NCBI GenBank assembly: GCA_029959085.1
Contig: JARWIR010000018.1
Location: forward strand, 17,855,001-17,919,000
Direction: 5' to 3'
Length of the DNA: 64,000 nt
Source of the DNA: Nemophila menziesii
Lineage: Eukaryota > Streptophyta > Magnoliopsida > Boraginales > Hydrophyllaceae
Made by a program: the position numbers and the translations under genes. The notes under the pieces were generated by a model. The model was given only the letters and a program-made list of their open reading frames with translations. It was not told where the DNA came from and did not search any database. Shown piece by piece: positions 1 through 10,748 of this stretch (positions within the stretch are counted from its first letter, which is position 1; each line of letters opens with the position of its first letter).

Positions 1-748
1 CATGAATAAAAATACAGTTACAATGAATAGAAATTACCTTACAGGTGGTAAATTCTTGAGAACGATACTTTTCGCTTTCTTAAAAATGCGGGAATGTAGC
101 ATATTATCACGACTGTAATTATACTTAAATCTGATAATACTGAAAAAATTCAATTTTTACCTTAATTTTGGTTCTTCGCTAATCCGGGTTAAAGAGAGAG
201 TGCAGGTGGGAATTGGATTTGACCGATACTTGTTGTTTTTGTGGCGGCGGTGTTCGTGTAGGGGAGAGCGGCTTGGTGGGAAGGTAAAAGATTACCTTAA
301 TTTGGGTTCTTCGATTGTTGATGGTGGTGGAGGCCGAGTGGCGACAGACTTCTTTTGGCGGCTTCGTAGGAAGGTGATTTCCAAGCCGGGTTGCTGATGA
401 TGGTGGAGAATGGTCCTCAAGCGGGGAGGTTTCTTTGATTGTTGTGGGAGAAAGAGAGAGTGCAGGTGCAGCGGTGAAGAGGGTTTTTTTTTTTTTTTTT
501 TTTGGTTTTAAATTTAAAAAAAACAATCCAAGGGCTGAAAAATATAGAGGAGACATCAAGATATTTTAATCCGTGGATTGAATTTAGATAATCTGGACCA
601 TTAATTATAATCGATCTAAAGGCCGAAAATGGTTGGAATTTGATGAAGGTTAAAAAATGTGGAGAAAAACAGGAGACATTTTGGGCTGTTGGCCCTTCTC
701 CAATATTATATATATATATATATATATATGGACCTGTAATACAAGTAA
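1..748. other. Intergenic stretch, no gene recognised
   Basis: I see no supported coding region. Reading frames here are short, and their proteins are dominated by poly-Lys or poly-Phe from an A/T tract (about 485-502) and by Tyr-Ile runs from the TA repeat. A G-rich stretch at 200-470 has the look of old coding or leader sequence, but nothing in it is recognisable. Confidence 0.5.
706..729. repeat. (TA)n microsatellite
   Basis: An uninterrupted run of TA dinucleotides lies just left of the MITE that starts at 749. Confidence 0.85.
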
Positions 749-1052
749 GGGTCAATGACCCAAAAAATCAAAATAATATTATACTTGCCCCAAAGAATCA
801 TCCATTAACTTACTATTATAAGATTACATGTTTACCCGTCAAGGACGATTCCCGTCAAGGACGATTCCCATCAAGGACGATTCCCGTCAAGGACGATTCC
901 CATCAAGGACGATTCCCGTCAAGAACGATTCCCGTCAAGGACGATTCCCATCAAGGACAAAATTTAGTTAATGATGTTATTGGGCAGAAATTTTGTCATT
1001 GATGTTATTGGGCTGAAAATAATATTATTTTGATTTTTTGGGTCATTTTCCC
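749..1052. mobile_element. Mutator-like MITE with internal minisatellite
   Basis: The ends are inverted repeats of about 35 bp. The left end starts GGGTCAATGACCC and continues into an AT-rich stretch; the right end is its reverse complement with a few changes. The 9 bp on either side, TACAAGTAA (740-748) and TACAATTAA (1053-1061), match at 8 of 9 positions, as expected for a Mutator-like insertion. It has no coding capacity. The end sequence GGGTCAAT resembles that of the larger element at 1167-2916, so the two may belong to related families. Confidence 0.7.
835..958. repeat. 16-bp minisatellite, about 8 copies
   Basis: Tandem copies of GATTCCCRTCAAGGAC fill the middle of the MITE at 749-1052. 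The variable R position alternates between G and A along much of the array, which suggests growth partly by two-unit steps. One copy has AAGAAC in place of AAGGAC. Confidence 0.9.
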
Positions 1053-1166
1053 TACAATTAATTCAAAAGATTTAACTTATTTTGCATAGTATGGGACCAG
1101 GCCGGTCCTGTTATTTTAGGGGCCCTAAGCGAAATCCAAAATAAGAGGCCCTCTATATACTTTTTT

Positions 1167-2916
1167 GGGTCAATTACCTAAAGGGTCTTAAAGAATATTA
1201 TAGTGCCACATAGAAGCTAGTCAATTCCTCTCTCCTTCTTAGAGGCCAATAAGATATCCAATGTCATAACTACCCTTCTAGTACATATAAGACAAAAAAA
1301 TAGATTTTCTCTCTCTCCTCCACTACCATTACTCTCTCTCCTCCTTTACCATTAATCTATCTCCTCCTTTATCATTTTTTCTCTCTCCTCTTTCATTAAT
1401 TATCAATTTATTTCCAGTTTCGACCACAACCACCGATCACCGCCGGCCACCTCCAGCCACCGCCGGAAAAAGTTCTGAGCATGGAATAAAGTTCTGAGCG
1501 TAGAATAAAGTTCTGAGCGTAGAATAAAGTTCTGAGCGTGAAAATAGTTTTGAGTATAAAGTACTGAGCATGGCAAAAGTATTGAGCATAAAGTATTGAG
1601 CATGGAGTACTGAGCATGAAAAAAGTGTTGAGCATGGAAAAAGTACTGAGCATGGAGTACTGAGCATGAAAAAAGTGCTGAGTATCGGAAAAATTTGCTG
1701 ATTATTCGATTTTTTTTGTTGAGTGACTATACTGAATATGCTCGTTTGGTCAATAACTTTACTGAGCATGCTCAATAACTTGCTGAGTGTTTCTCGTATA
1801 ATCAGGAAATTTTACTGAGCATTTCGCGTATAATCAGGAAACTACTGAGCATTTAGACAAAAAATTTCGAATTTTAATTAATTTCTTAAACAATATAATT
1901 GATTTTAAAAGTATTTGGAAATAATTAAAAATTCTATTAATTAATATCATACATCTACTTTCTGTATTAAAAAAAAAACTACAACTTGGCTGTGATAATC
2001 GGATTACAAACAGCCTCAACCATTCAAAAGCCTCTTTAGTCACGGTTTCAATCTTCTAAGTATCCTCAACCTCGATCGTATCAGCTAACTAATCCATATC
2101 ATTAATTTGGTTCTTCATGTTATACAGCATCACCAAGATCCTATAACCAAAATTAAATAATTAAAAAATTAAAAAAGCACTTATTGTCTGCAGCTAAAAG
2201 AAGTGAATTGTGACCAAAGGAATAACAACATGACAGTTGTTTGCTGCCGAATAAAAAAAAAAAAAAGCAATTGCTCAGTTCATGAAAAAATAAAATTCCC
2301 CAAATCCCACCATTTTGCAAATCGAAGCCTCATAAGTATTCCAATACAAACATTTACATACAGGGAAGAAACTACTAAAGAAAATAAAAGAAATGGTAAG
2401 TTAAGTTAAAATATTCTATTATACTTAAATCTCAACTAACACACCTGTAAAGAAGTTGGATTTGAAATTTGTGTAATCAACTTTATCAACGGCCATATTG
2501 TTAAGAAGTTGAAATTTGTGTAATCAACTTTATCAACTGCAGATCCATAACAACTCGTATAGAGCTTCACGCTGCAGATATAGAACAGCTCGAACGGAGC
2601 TTCACACGAAGCCATCGTCTGCTGGTGGTGTTTTGCAGCCATGGGAAACTGAAGTAAACTTATCAACGTGAAAGAGGAAAAAGAGGGAAGAGAGAGAAGA
2701 TAGATAGGTGAAAGAAAACAATAATTAGGGTTTTAAAAAGGTTCTGAATAATTTAATATATATATGCCAAGAAAAATAAAAAAAGGGTAAGAAAGTAATT
2801 AGGATTTTGGAATATAGTGTTAATTTCTTGCTGTGGCCTTTAGTAAGAAGATAGAAATCATCCGGTCTTGTTAGGTCACGAGGTAGTGATTTCAAGACCC
2901 TTTGGGTAATAATCTC
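1167..2916. mobile_element. Non-autonomous Mutator-like element nested in the hAT
   Basis: The left end GGGTCAATTACCTAAAGGG and the inverted right end (ATTACCCAAAGGGTCTT core) are short inverted repeats. The 9-bp sequence TACTTTTTT flanks both sides (1158-1166 and 2917-2925). There is no transposase. The interior holds a subterminal array of TGAGCRTG-type motifs, a small GC-rich patch (about 1430-1470) and gene-like UTR sequence near the other end. The element at 29858-31387 is a relative in the opposite orientation with the same ends and the same motif array. Interior segments could be captured host fragments (Pack-MULE type), but I cannot name a donor. Confidence 0.8.
1470..1850. repeat. 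Array of CTGAGCRT motifs inside the Mutator-like element
   Basis: About twenty copies of a CTGAGC(A/G)T core lie at roughly 17-25 bp spacing. The first part is a regular tandem repeat with unit ATAAAGTTCTGAGCGTAGA; the rest is less regular. Short open frames across it give repetitive Ser/Leu/Phe/Tyr-rich peptides and are not genes. The same motif, inverted, recurs at 30838-31100 in the related element. Confidence 0.85.
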
Positions 2917-3017
2917 TACTTTTTTTTATATAAATTTAATAATGAAATATAATAAAAAAATTCAATACATAATAAAAAGTAACTAAAAAATTTAAAGACA
3001 ATATAAATAAAAATGTA

Positions 3018-5576
3018 TCACTTAAATACTACTCTTCTTGCATTTTTTGATGCAAAATCACTGATTAATTTTGAATATTCGATTTTTTTTAGCATCTCCT
3101 TTTCAATTGATAAAGTAGCCAATCCACTTAATCTTTCTTGTGACATTGTCGACCGAAGGTATGACTTGATCAACTTCAGTTTTGAAAAACTTCTTTCGGC
3201 AGATGCGACGGTGACAGGTATTGTCAACAATATTCTATACGCAATCCACGTATTAGGAAAACAACCTTCCATTAATTTCAAAAAATTAAGCACTTCAATT
3301 GGTTTTTTTGCATCGGTTGGCAACATTTCTCTCAACAAGATCAGTTCTGAACATAAGCCTTCTCCATCAATATCTGAAAGCATGTCATGTTTCAAAGCAA
3401 TCTCTAATTTGGTGCAATGGTCCATCAAAACGTTATCATTGATTAAATCAACCCATCCTAAATTAAATACGAAGCCAAAAAAATTTTCATATACCTCAAA
3501 CTGTTCAAACCTACTTCTAAGTGACTCGAAAGCTTGATCCATTATATACAAAAAGTAATCCACTCGAAAGGATTCTTGAGCAGATAGTGTTACCTCGTTA
3601 TCAGTGTTTTCATCAAATTTTTTATTTCTCTGAATGATATGTTTTTCATGGAACGTTGGTTCAATTTCCATTACACTAGCAATACTTTTAGCTTCCATCA
3701 TGGATTTTTCAAAACCTGTTTCTCGATACTCCTCAAAAAAAGAGATGAGTCCTTTCAATAGTTGTATAGCTACATCAATTTGCATATTTTTTGCTTGGAA
3801 TGCTTTACTAACAGTGTTAACCGCAACCAAGACTGTGTGCCAAATAACCATGCTCAACAAAAACTCAAAATCTTGGATATGATATTTTGCTAAAGATTCA
3901 GCTTCACTCATTGTTTTAGAATCATCGGTAGTTTTCGCCAACTCAATCAAAGCATGTCTAATTTGTGGAGTTTGTTTAATTATTGCTTTTACACTTTCTA
4001 CATGACTTTCCCAGCGTGTTTGTGATAATGACTTAAGTGTGAGACCTTTCACATTATCTTTGAAAATTTTCCACCGTTTTGTGGAACCGGAAAATAATGA
4101 ATACAAACGTTGAACTACTCCAAAAAAAGATCTAGCTTTGCGACATGAATTAGCCATATCACAAAGTGCAAGGTTCAGACTATGACAACCACATGGCGTG
4201 TAAAAATCTCGAGGATTTATTTCGAGTAGTCTTTTCTGCACACCTACATGTTTTCCTTTCATATTTGCGCCATTATCATAACCCTGTCCTCTTACATCAT
4301 TAATATCAAGTTGAAGAGAAACCAATACTTGTTTAAGTTCGCTAAATAAACCAAACCCTGATGTATCATCCACCTTAAGAAATTCTAAAAAGAATTCTTC
4401 TACTTTTATTGGAGATGACGTTATATCCACAAGGCGTATAATGAGAGTCATTTGTTCCTCATGACTTATATCGGGAGTACAATCGAGTATGACCGAAAAA
4501 TACTTTGCTTTTTTTATTTTTATAAGTATCATACTCTTGATCTCACATGCTAACATTTGTATCATTTCATTCTGAATCTTATGACCAAGATAATGATATT
4601 GAATTTCTTTATTTTCAATACGTCAAATATGTTCTTGCATCACTGGATCAAATTCAGCAATCATTTCAGTTAGGCCTAAAAAGTTTCCATTATTTTCTTG
4701 ATAAATCTTCTCATTATCTCCGCGAAATGCTAAATTATTTTTTGCAAGACTTTTCACAATGGCAAATATTCTTAATAATACTCTTTTCCAATGTTCTTTT
4801 TCTCGGTTGACTTGTTCTTGCACGCTTTTATCAATAGTTTCATTTTGCTTTAATCGCATCTCCAATTCAATCCATTTTCTCATGCAAATAAGGTGTTCAT
4901 TACTCACTTCGTGACTCTTAATCCTCTTACCAATATTCACCCAATCTGTTAACCCTTCATTATCGAACTGAGTACCAACTCCTTTATTCTTGAACAACTT
5001 ACAACAAAAGCAAAATACTTTATTTCCAGAGCTTGAATATATAAGCCATTTTCCGTCTTGTGCCTCCCCATTTGGTAGACGTCGAATGTAATATGTAGAT
5101 GAAAAATGTCTTCCTCCATCATCTTGTGGGTATTTTTCAATATTATCTCTTATGGGACCTTTCTCTACTAACAAATCTATCAAATTTTGATCAATTATTT
5201 TCCAATTATTTGGATCATATATGTTTAAAGGCACAACAACTTTTTCAACATGTTTATATTGACCTTCTGCATTTACACCTTGTTGATTTTTTTCGTTTTC
5301 CAAATCTTCTACTTCATCATCTGTGTTCTCAATATTTTTTTGAGTTACATGTTGATCATTTTTCAAATTTGTAACCGCACCATGATTTTCATCCACTAAG
5401 TCTTCGTTTGAGTTATACTCTTCATTCATTATATCTTCGTTCGAGACTAAATCTTCCGATTGTTTATTGCTTTGAAAAAATTTAAAAATATTTCCAACTT
5501 GAGATTGAACTAATTCTTCCTCCTTTTGTTTCTTTTTCCTTTTCTCATATCCAGAAGCATATTTCCTTGGTCCCAT
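3018..5576 (-). pseudogene. hAT transposase (TTF-type zinc finger, DUF4371, hAT dimerisation)
   Basis: This reads from ATG at 5576 down to a stop at 3018. The first 317 residues have a Lys-rich, nuclear-signal-like start (KKRKKK-type run), an acidic linker and a TTF-type zinc-finger region around residues 150-200 with FCFCCKLF. After the break come DUF4371/RNase H-like segments: ILDCTPD with the first catalytic-type Asp, [10 protein letters not shown], and a [10 protein letters not shown] motif. The C terminus has the hAT dimerisation motif [10 protein letters not shown] followed by LRSTM. In-frame TGA at 4623-4625 follows Met-Gln-Glu-His-Ile; the frame then stays open and unchanged to the end, so one nonsense change (most simply CGA to TGA) is the only break I see. 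Total length would be about 850 codons, normal for this plant hAT group (ZMYM1-like transposases). Confidence 0.92.
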
Positions 5577-6410
5577 CTAAATTATAAAATTAATAATGAA
5601 TATTGTATTAACAAATAATGAATATTCAAAAATAAAAAAGACTAAAAAATTAATTTATAGCATAAAATAATAACTTCAATACTTATTTAATATTTAGGTT
5701 AATTAAGACACAATAATATAGTAATTATAAGTCCTTTAGTTTTAATAAAAATATAAAACTTCTTATTTTTTAATCTTTTGTTAATTTATATTATGTTATT
5801 AATTCAATAAATTATAATTAGATATGAATAAATCTTATAATTTATAAGATGGCTATATAAATTCAATTTAAAAAAAAAATATTATTAACACATTTAAACA
5901 AAAAAAAGAAATATAATTAAAATATTATATAACATACATAATTTAAAATTAAAAAATTCAATTCACAAAAATTAAATAACTAACCTTGTTGAAAGTTAAA
6001 AGTTGAAAAGTTAGAAAAAAAGAAAATTCCTTATGGCCGTCGTTTCTTTATGCTGCAGCGGCAATAAGTTTTGCTTTGTTTTTTTTCATTCAATGGCAAA
6101 GTCCAACATTTATTATATAGAGGCTTGGTCTAATTGAGTAGCATTAGGAATTTAGGATTAGGATTTAAGAATTATAATTGGACTTGGATAAGGATTTGTT
6201 TGGGCTAATAGACTTGGACATAAATTTGTTTGGACTATTGAACTTACCAACTTGGACAAACTTTTTTTTTTCTTGGACATGACTTATACCACTTGTATAA
6301 ATTATAAGCTTAGTATTTAAATTTTGGGGGCCCGAAAAAATAATTGAAAATTTTGGGGCCCTAAGCCCTTGCTTCCTTTGCTTACTACCAAGGCCGGGTC
6401 TGTATGGGAC

Positions 6411-8007
6411 CTATAATGCATTTTTGCAAAATATAGGGACCTATAGTGCAATTAATTCATGAGAACAATTCCAAGATTTCTTTTAGTAATATAAGAAATA
6501 TACTAATTGTTAAATCATTTAAATTTCTGTTATGATCTTGTGAGATTTTACTAATATGTCATGCCATTTAACGTGTATTTTTTCCAGGGAGAATCTAAAA
6601 ATAGGGCCAGCTCTTTTAAATGTTTATTTTCGACTTCATAATATAATATTATGCCACCTTATGACTATTTAGTCCTTTATGTTTCAAAGTGACTATCCTT
6701 ATGTTTGGGGCTTTATTACTGGTTTTCTATGACAAAATATAGGGCTATTTACACAACATCCCCATGTGGTGAAGCGTAATAGCAAGAAAACCCCATGAGG
6801 TACACTACAATAGACGTGTAAACCCCATCCATCAAGTATACTTTCAAAATTGTAACACACGCGCTTTGGTGCGTTTGGTTTTAATATTTCTGAACTTTGA
6901 TGTTTAATAACATGCTGAATAGTCCTTTTTACCCCTAAAACATTCTACTTAATCCCAAATTCATACTTATCTTCTCCGCTTAAAGTTGTGCGCTCCTTTT
7001 CTTTTTGAAAGAAAATGAAGTTTGTTCTTTTACATAGAGGTTTTGAAAGTAAAAAGTTTAAGAAAGGGTTGATATATTGTAAGAAGTGAGGATCTGGTTG
7101 ACTTCTATAGTTTGATCAATAAACCAGAAAGAATGATAAAATCAAGGAATGAAGACAAAGCAGTTGTGAAAACTCTAAACAAACAGTGGTTGATTGCAAT
7201 TTATTTAGATTGTGATATTACCTATTCTAATGAAATTTGGTTGAGTTTTGGTTAAAATGTGGTGGGATTTTGTAGTTTATTAATATGTTGTGTCTCTTTT
7301 TAGTTGGATGTATTTTGTAATATAGGAGACGTTTGGTGGCGTTTTGATGTTTCGTTATAGTTTTAATATTTGTATTGCATATTTTAATTAAATGTGCAGG
7401 TTGCTTTAAGCTGATCTGGATACAAGAAAGTGTCTTAAATCTTATATAATTGCACCATTGGTCCCTATGTTATGCAATGTAGCCATATATAAATGTGCGT
7501 ATCGGAAAGTAGCAAATATGAAACTTTAGATGTATATACGTATAACAGAGGTATATTTGCTATTTTTGGACAAAAACTTCTCGCTTAATTTTTGTACAAA
7601 ATAAAGAATTTAATAGCGTTCCAATACTATGCGAAATGGGACTAACATCTTCACAAATTAAACAATAAGTGACAACCTGTAAAACGTTATTTTGACATAT
7701 TTTGACAATATAGCCCCTACTCCGTAATAACTCGTTTGGTCCCCTATCTTTTCAAAGTTTGACGGTTTAGATTCTTATATTACAAAAGTAACATCTTCAA
7801 TTTTAGCCTTATGGATCGTAAAAATTTAAACTGGTTTGAATAAAATACTAGTTAGAAGAACACTAAAAGAAATGAAATATTGGTATTATTACGCGGACCT
7901 AACCTCATTTCGAATATCTTTTATGTCTAAACTTATGGGGTGTCCATTGCAAAGATGGCTACTATGATTTTGCATTAAACGATAATAGATCGTTTAATAT
8001 TGATTAC
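6411..8007. other. Intergenic, no gene recognised
   Basis: This is AT-rich sequence with phrases typical of old transposon UTRs but no open frame of note, no clear terminal repeats and no recognisable protein similarity. Confidence 0.5.
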
Positions 8008-8880
8008 TGTTGGAATTATTAAATGAATGATAATTTAATTTATTAATTTTTTCATACTCTTGGGAAAAGTGGAGAAAAAACTATTTGTGTTCTAATAGTC
8101 CCACCTTAACATTTGAGAAGAAATTGTTTTTGATGAATTTTATTTTATTAATTCTTTCTTTCTTTATGAAAAGTGGAAAAAACTTTTTATGTGTTAAAAA
8201 GTGTCACCTAAAAAAATGGAGAAGAAAATAAAAGACAAACCAACAAAGATTTATGGCTCTCCAATTCGGCAGTTACAGGAGTTACAAGACTTTGTAAAAA
8301 AAACGGCTAGCTTTAATGAGCATTGAAGAGACATTTATGTGACGATTTTTGTCTTGTCATTTTCTCTATAAATAGTGACTTTGTCACTTGCATTTTTTGA
8401 GAAGAGGAAAAAATAATTCTAGAGATAAATGGAAAAATTATTCTAGAGAGAATAGGAAAAAGCTATTCTAGTGAGAATAGAAAAAACTATTCTAGAGAGA
8501 ATAAAGAATAGAATATAAAGAAGTAAGAATTTAGAAAATAGTAAACTCTTTTCTCCATGATTTGTCAAATCATTTTTGACATAGAGATTAGAGTGATACA
8601 ATTGTAAGAGATACCGGTTCTCTCAGAATATCTTTTTTAACGCTGCTACACTTTCTTTTATGTGTATTAGTATTTATTCCCTTTTATCTAAATTTCCATG
8701 TAAGTTTTGATTGTCTATTTTTTCATGTAGTAGTTGTAGTATTACATACTTTGGATACCTTTATATTGTTATTCCACTTTCTTGTAATAGTGGTTGTATT
8801 ACTTTTTTTTTTGGAATATATTTATATGAAATCCATTCTTTACTGTTTTAGTGATATTGTTAGATTTTTTCAACAATTAA
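8008..8880 (+). repeat. Decayed Copia-type LTR and leader (approximate end)
   Basis: It begins TGTTGGAATTATT, a typical Copia LTR start. A TATA box (TATAAATA, 8367-8374) lies about 550 bp upstream of a gag remnant. At 8403-8506 four imperfect copies of a TTCTAGAGAGAATAG unit follow the TATA box. The 3' boundary of the LTR and the primer site are not clear. It is paired with the gag scrap at 8919-9306. Confidence 0.5.
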
Positions 8881-8918
8881 AAAAGATATTTTTAATATCA
8901 CTGGTAAGTAAAATGGTT

Positions 8919-9306
8919 TTTCTATATCGGCGGTTGCTTCATCCTTGAACGCAAACGCCATTCCCGACGTGACTAAGTTGGAGCCTTTCAATGGTTCCAA
9001 CTACAAACGTTGGGCATAAAAACCACTGATATGCCTTGAACAAAATGAACTAGGCCTTGTCGTTCTCGAGGTTTTCCCGGCCATTGAGGCCAATGGGGAT
9101 ATACCAAAGAACTATATTCTAGGTTTCCGGCTCTCAAGGTTGGATTCAAGAAAGCTAATTCGGTGGTTAGGGGATGGATCTTGGATAATGTGACAAACGC
9201 AACTTTTATCTATGTGCTGTTGAGAAGTTAACAAAGACTATCTGTGAAACGGTTCATAAAGGCTTAGGTTGATGATTCTGATGAGACGAAATACGTCACT
9301 GGAAAT
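8919..9306 (+). pseudogene. Copia gag N-terminal fragment, decayed
   Basis: The frame starts near ATGGTTTTTC and encodes the motif KLEPFNGSNYKRWA, typical of the start of plant Copia gag proteins. The closely related copy at 33422 has KLEPLNGSNYKRWAQK at the same place. Here the codon after RWA is TAA, followed by further frame changes. The reading stops where Copia-1 inserted; the last host bases GAAAT form the target duplication. On the far side (16215 on) the sequence resumes as older Copia pol debris, so this is the 5' half of a split old element. Confidence 0.75.
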
Positions 9307-10691
9307 TGTTGGCATATAGCCTCCCTTAATAGGTTGTTTTAATGTGACAAATCCTCTTGTGTTTAGTGTGCTATTTACTCTTGTTATACATACTCTATCT
9401 TGCACTCTATTTCATCAAAAATCACATCTTTATCATGTTGATCTTAGCTTTATTGTTATATGTTATGAAACTAATTCTCTTACAATACGTTTAACCTTAT
9501 CCTTGTGTACATTGAGAATTAGCTTTAGTGATCAACTTCAAAGGTTCTTAGAATGATGTTTCCAACAACTTTCGTGAAGAAGATTTATTGATCCAAGTCA
9601 TTATCTTTCAAAGTTACTTGGCGCGGTACACCGGACGAAAGGCGCGGTACACCGGACCAAGAATGCGGACCAGGGCGCGGTGCATAGGCTAGCCCGTCAG
9701 AGAGTTAGAAAATCAAACCGTTGAGGTGCGGTACACCGCACGAAAACTTGCGGTACACCGCAAGGAAGATTTTTCTGCACAAAGTTTAAGTTATAAAGAA
9801 TATATCCGTTGGGAGATTAATAGATCCGTTGGACCCAAGCCTTATGACCGTTGGAAGCCATTTTCTACTATAAATTGAAGCTCTTTGAAGGCTACAACTA
9901 CACCAACTAATTACAAACATTAAGGGGCTTAATTGTTATCATTCAAGAAGGTGTCAAGAGCTATACATAGTCAAAATCAATCTTAGTGAGCTTATAAGTC
10001 CTTTCAAGGAGTTAATCAAACAAGTCACAAGGTTCTATCTACTCAAGAGGAGTTCACAAGCTTTATAGTTCATATCCACTCTTTTAGGAGTTTAGTTACA
10101 AGCTTTTATAAGCAACCCTTTAAACACTTTGTTTCTATCCTCTTAAGTCTAGGTCTTGTAATAGATAGATTAAGAGAGAATTCAAGTATAGGGAGTATAC
10201 TTGGTATCCTTGTGTTGTGATTACACAAGTGTTTGTCCTTCGTGTTATCGAAGAGGTTGTAAGGGTTATTGTATTCTCGACCCGGTTAAGAGAGACACGG
10301 GAGCTTAGTGAAAAGCTTGAAATCCTAAGGAGGCTTCCTTAGGTAGTGGATGTAGGGAAACCGAACCACTATAAATCGCGTGTATCTTTCTATCCCTACT
10401 CTATTTACTTTCCGCACTTTATATGTTTGATAATATGCTAGCATGATTATTGTGATATTGTTTATCTAGTTTATCCAACATATAGTCTTCTAGAGTAGTA
10501 AGATATTGGATTGTCGATTTACTTGTTTTACTTATATATCATACCTCCTACTTACCCTTTGCATGATCCTAAGTGTTTGGTATATTAAGTTGAATTAGAA
10601 GTTCTCACTTAAACTTATAATTATCCAAAAGATTTTTAATTAGGCATTAATCTTATTAGTAATCCTATTCACCCCCCCTCTAGGACTTTCA
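9307..10691 (+). repeat. Copia-1 5' LTR (1385 bp)
   Basis: It starts TG and ends CA. A TATA box (TATAAAT, 9869-9875) lies downstream of a GC-rich motif block (9620-9765) with CGGTACACCG units. It is 21 bp longer than its partner because one GGCGCGGTACACCGGACGAAA-type unit at about 9621-9660 is duplicated. Confidence 0.93.
9620..9765 (+). promoter_or_regulatory. CGGTRCACCG motif block in Copia-1 U3
   Basis: Four near-palindromic GCGGTACACCG(C/G) units and one decayed unit (GCGGTGCAT) stand out in otherwise AT-rich sequence, about 100-250 bp upstream of the TATA box. That position suits an enhancer or protein-binding array. The same block is at 15164-15287 in the 3' LTR. A regulatory role is inference. 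Confidence 0.55.
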
Positions 10692-10693
10692 AT

Positions 10694-10706
10694 TGGTATC
10701 AGAGCC
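10694..10706 (+). other. Copia-1 primer binding site (initiator Met tRNA)
   Basis: TGGTATCAGAGCC starts two bases after the 5' LTR. It is complementary to the 3' end of plant initiator-Met tRNA, the usual primer of plant Copia elements. Confidence 0.93.
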
Positions 10707-10748
10707 TAACTCTACGTGAATAGCTTAATCGTTAGTAGAGTAAACGAT

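Larger units (their letters stand above)
1098..6402 (-). mobile_element. hAT transposon, nearly intact ends, transposase broken
   Basis: The left end CAGGCCGGTCCTG and the inverted right end CAGACCCGGCCTTGG form an imperfect terminal inverted repeat, followed on both sides by GGGGCCCTAAGC. The insertion is bounded by a perfect 8-bp target duplication, TATGGGAC, at 1090-1097 and 6403-6410; 8 bp is the hAT size. The transposase is on the minus strand (5576 to 3018). A Mutator-like element is nested at 1167-2916, which leaves about 3.55 kb of hAT sequence. The AT-rich part from 5577 to 6402 is its 5' region and contains no other gene. Confidence 0.92.

Noticed and set aside
835..958. CRISPR-like array
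   Set aside because: Repeats of 16 bp without unique spacers, inside a MITE, in a plant genome: a minisatellite.
1403..1775. Overlapping minus-strand frames with repeated Leu/Ser/Tyr peptides
   Set aside because: They are translations of the CTGAGCRT tandem array in several frames; all three frames look alike, which marks a DNA repeat, not a protein.
3013..3537. 174-codon plus-strand frame opposite the hAT transposase
   Set aside because: Antisense shadow of the transposase C terminus.
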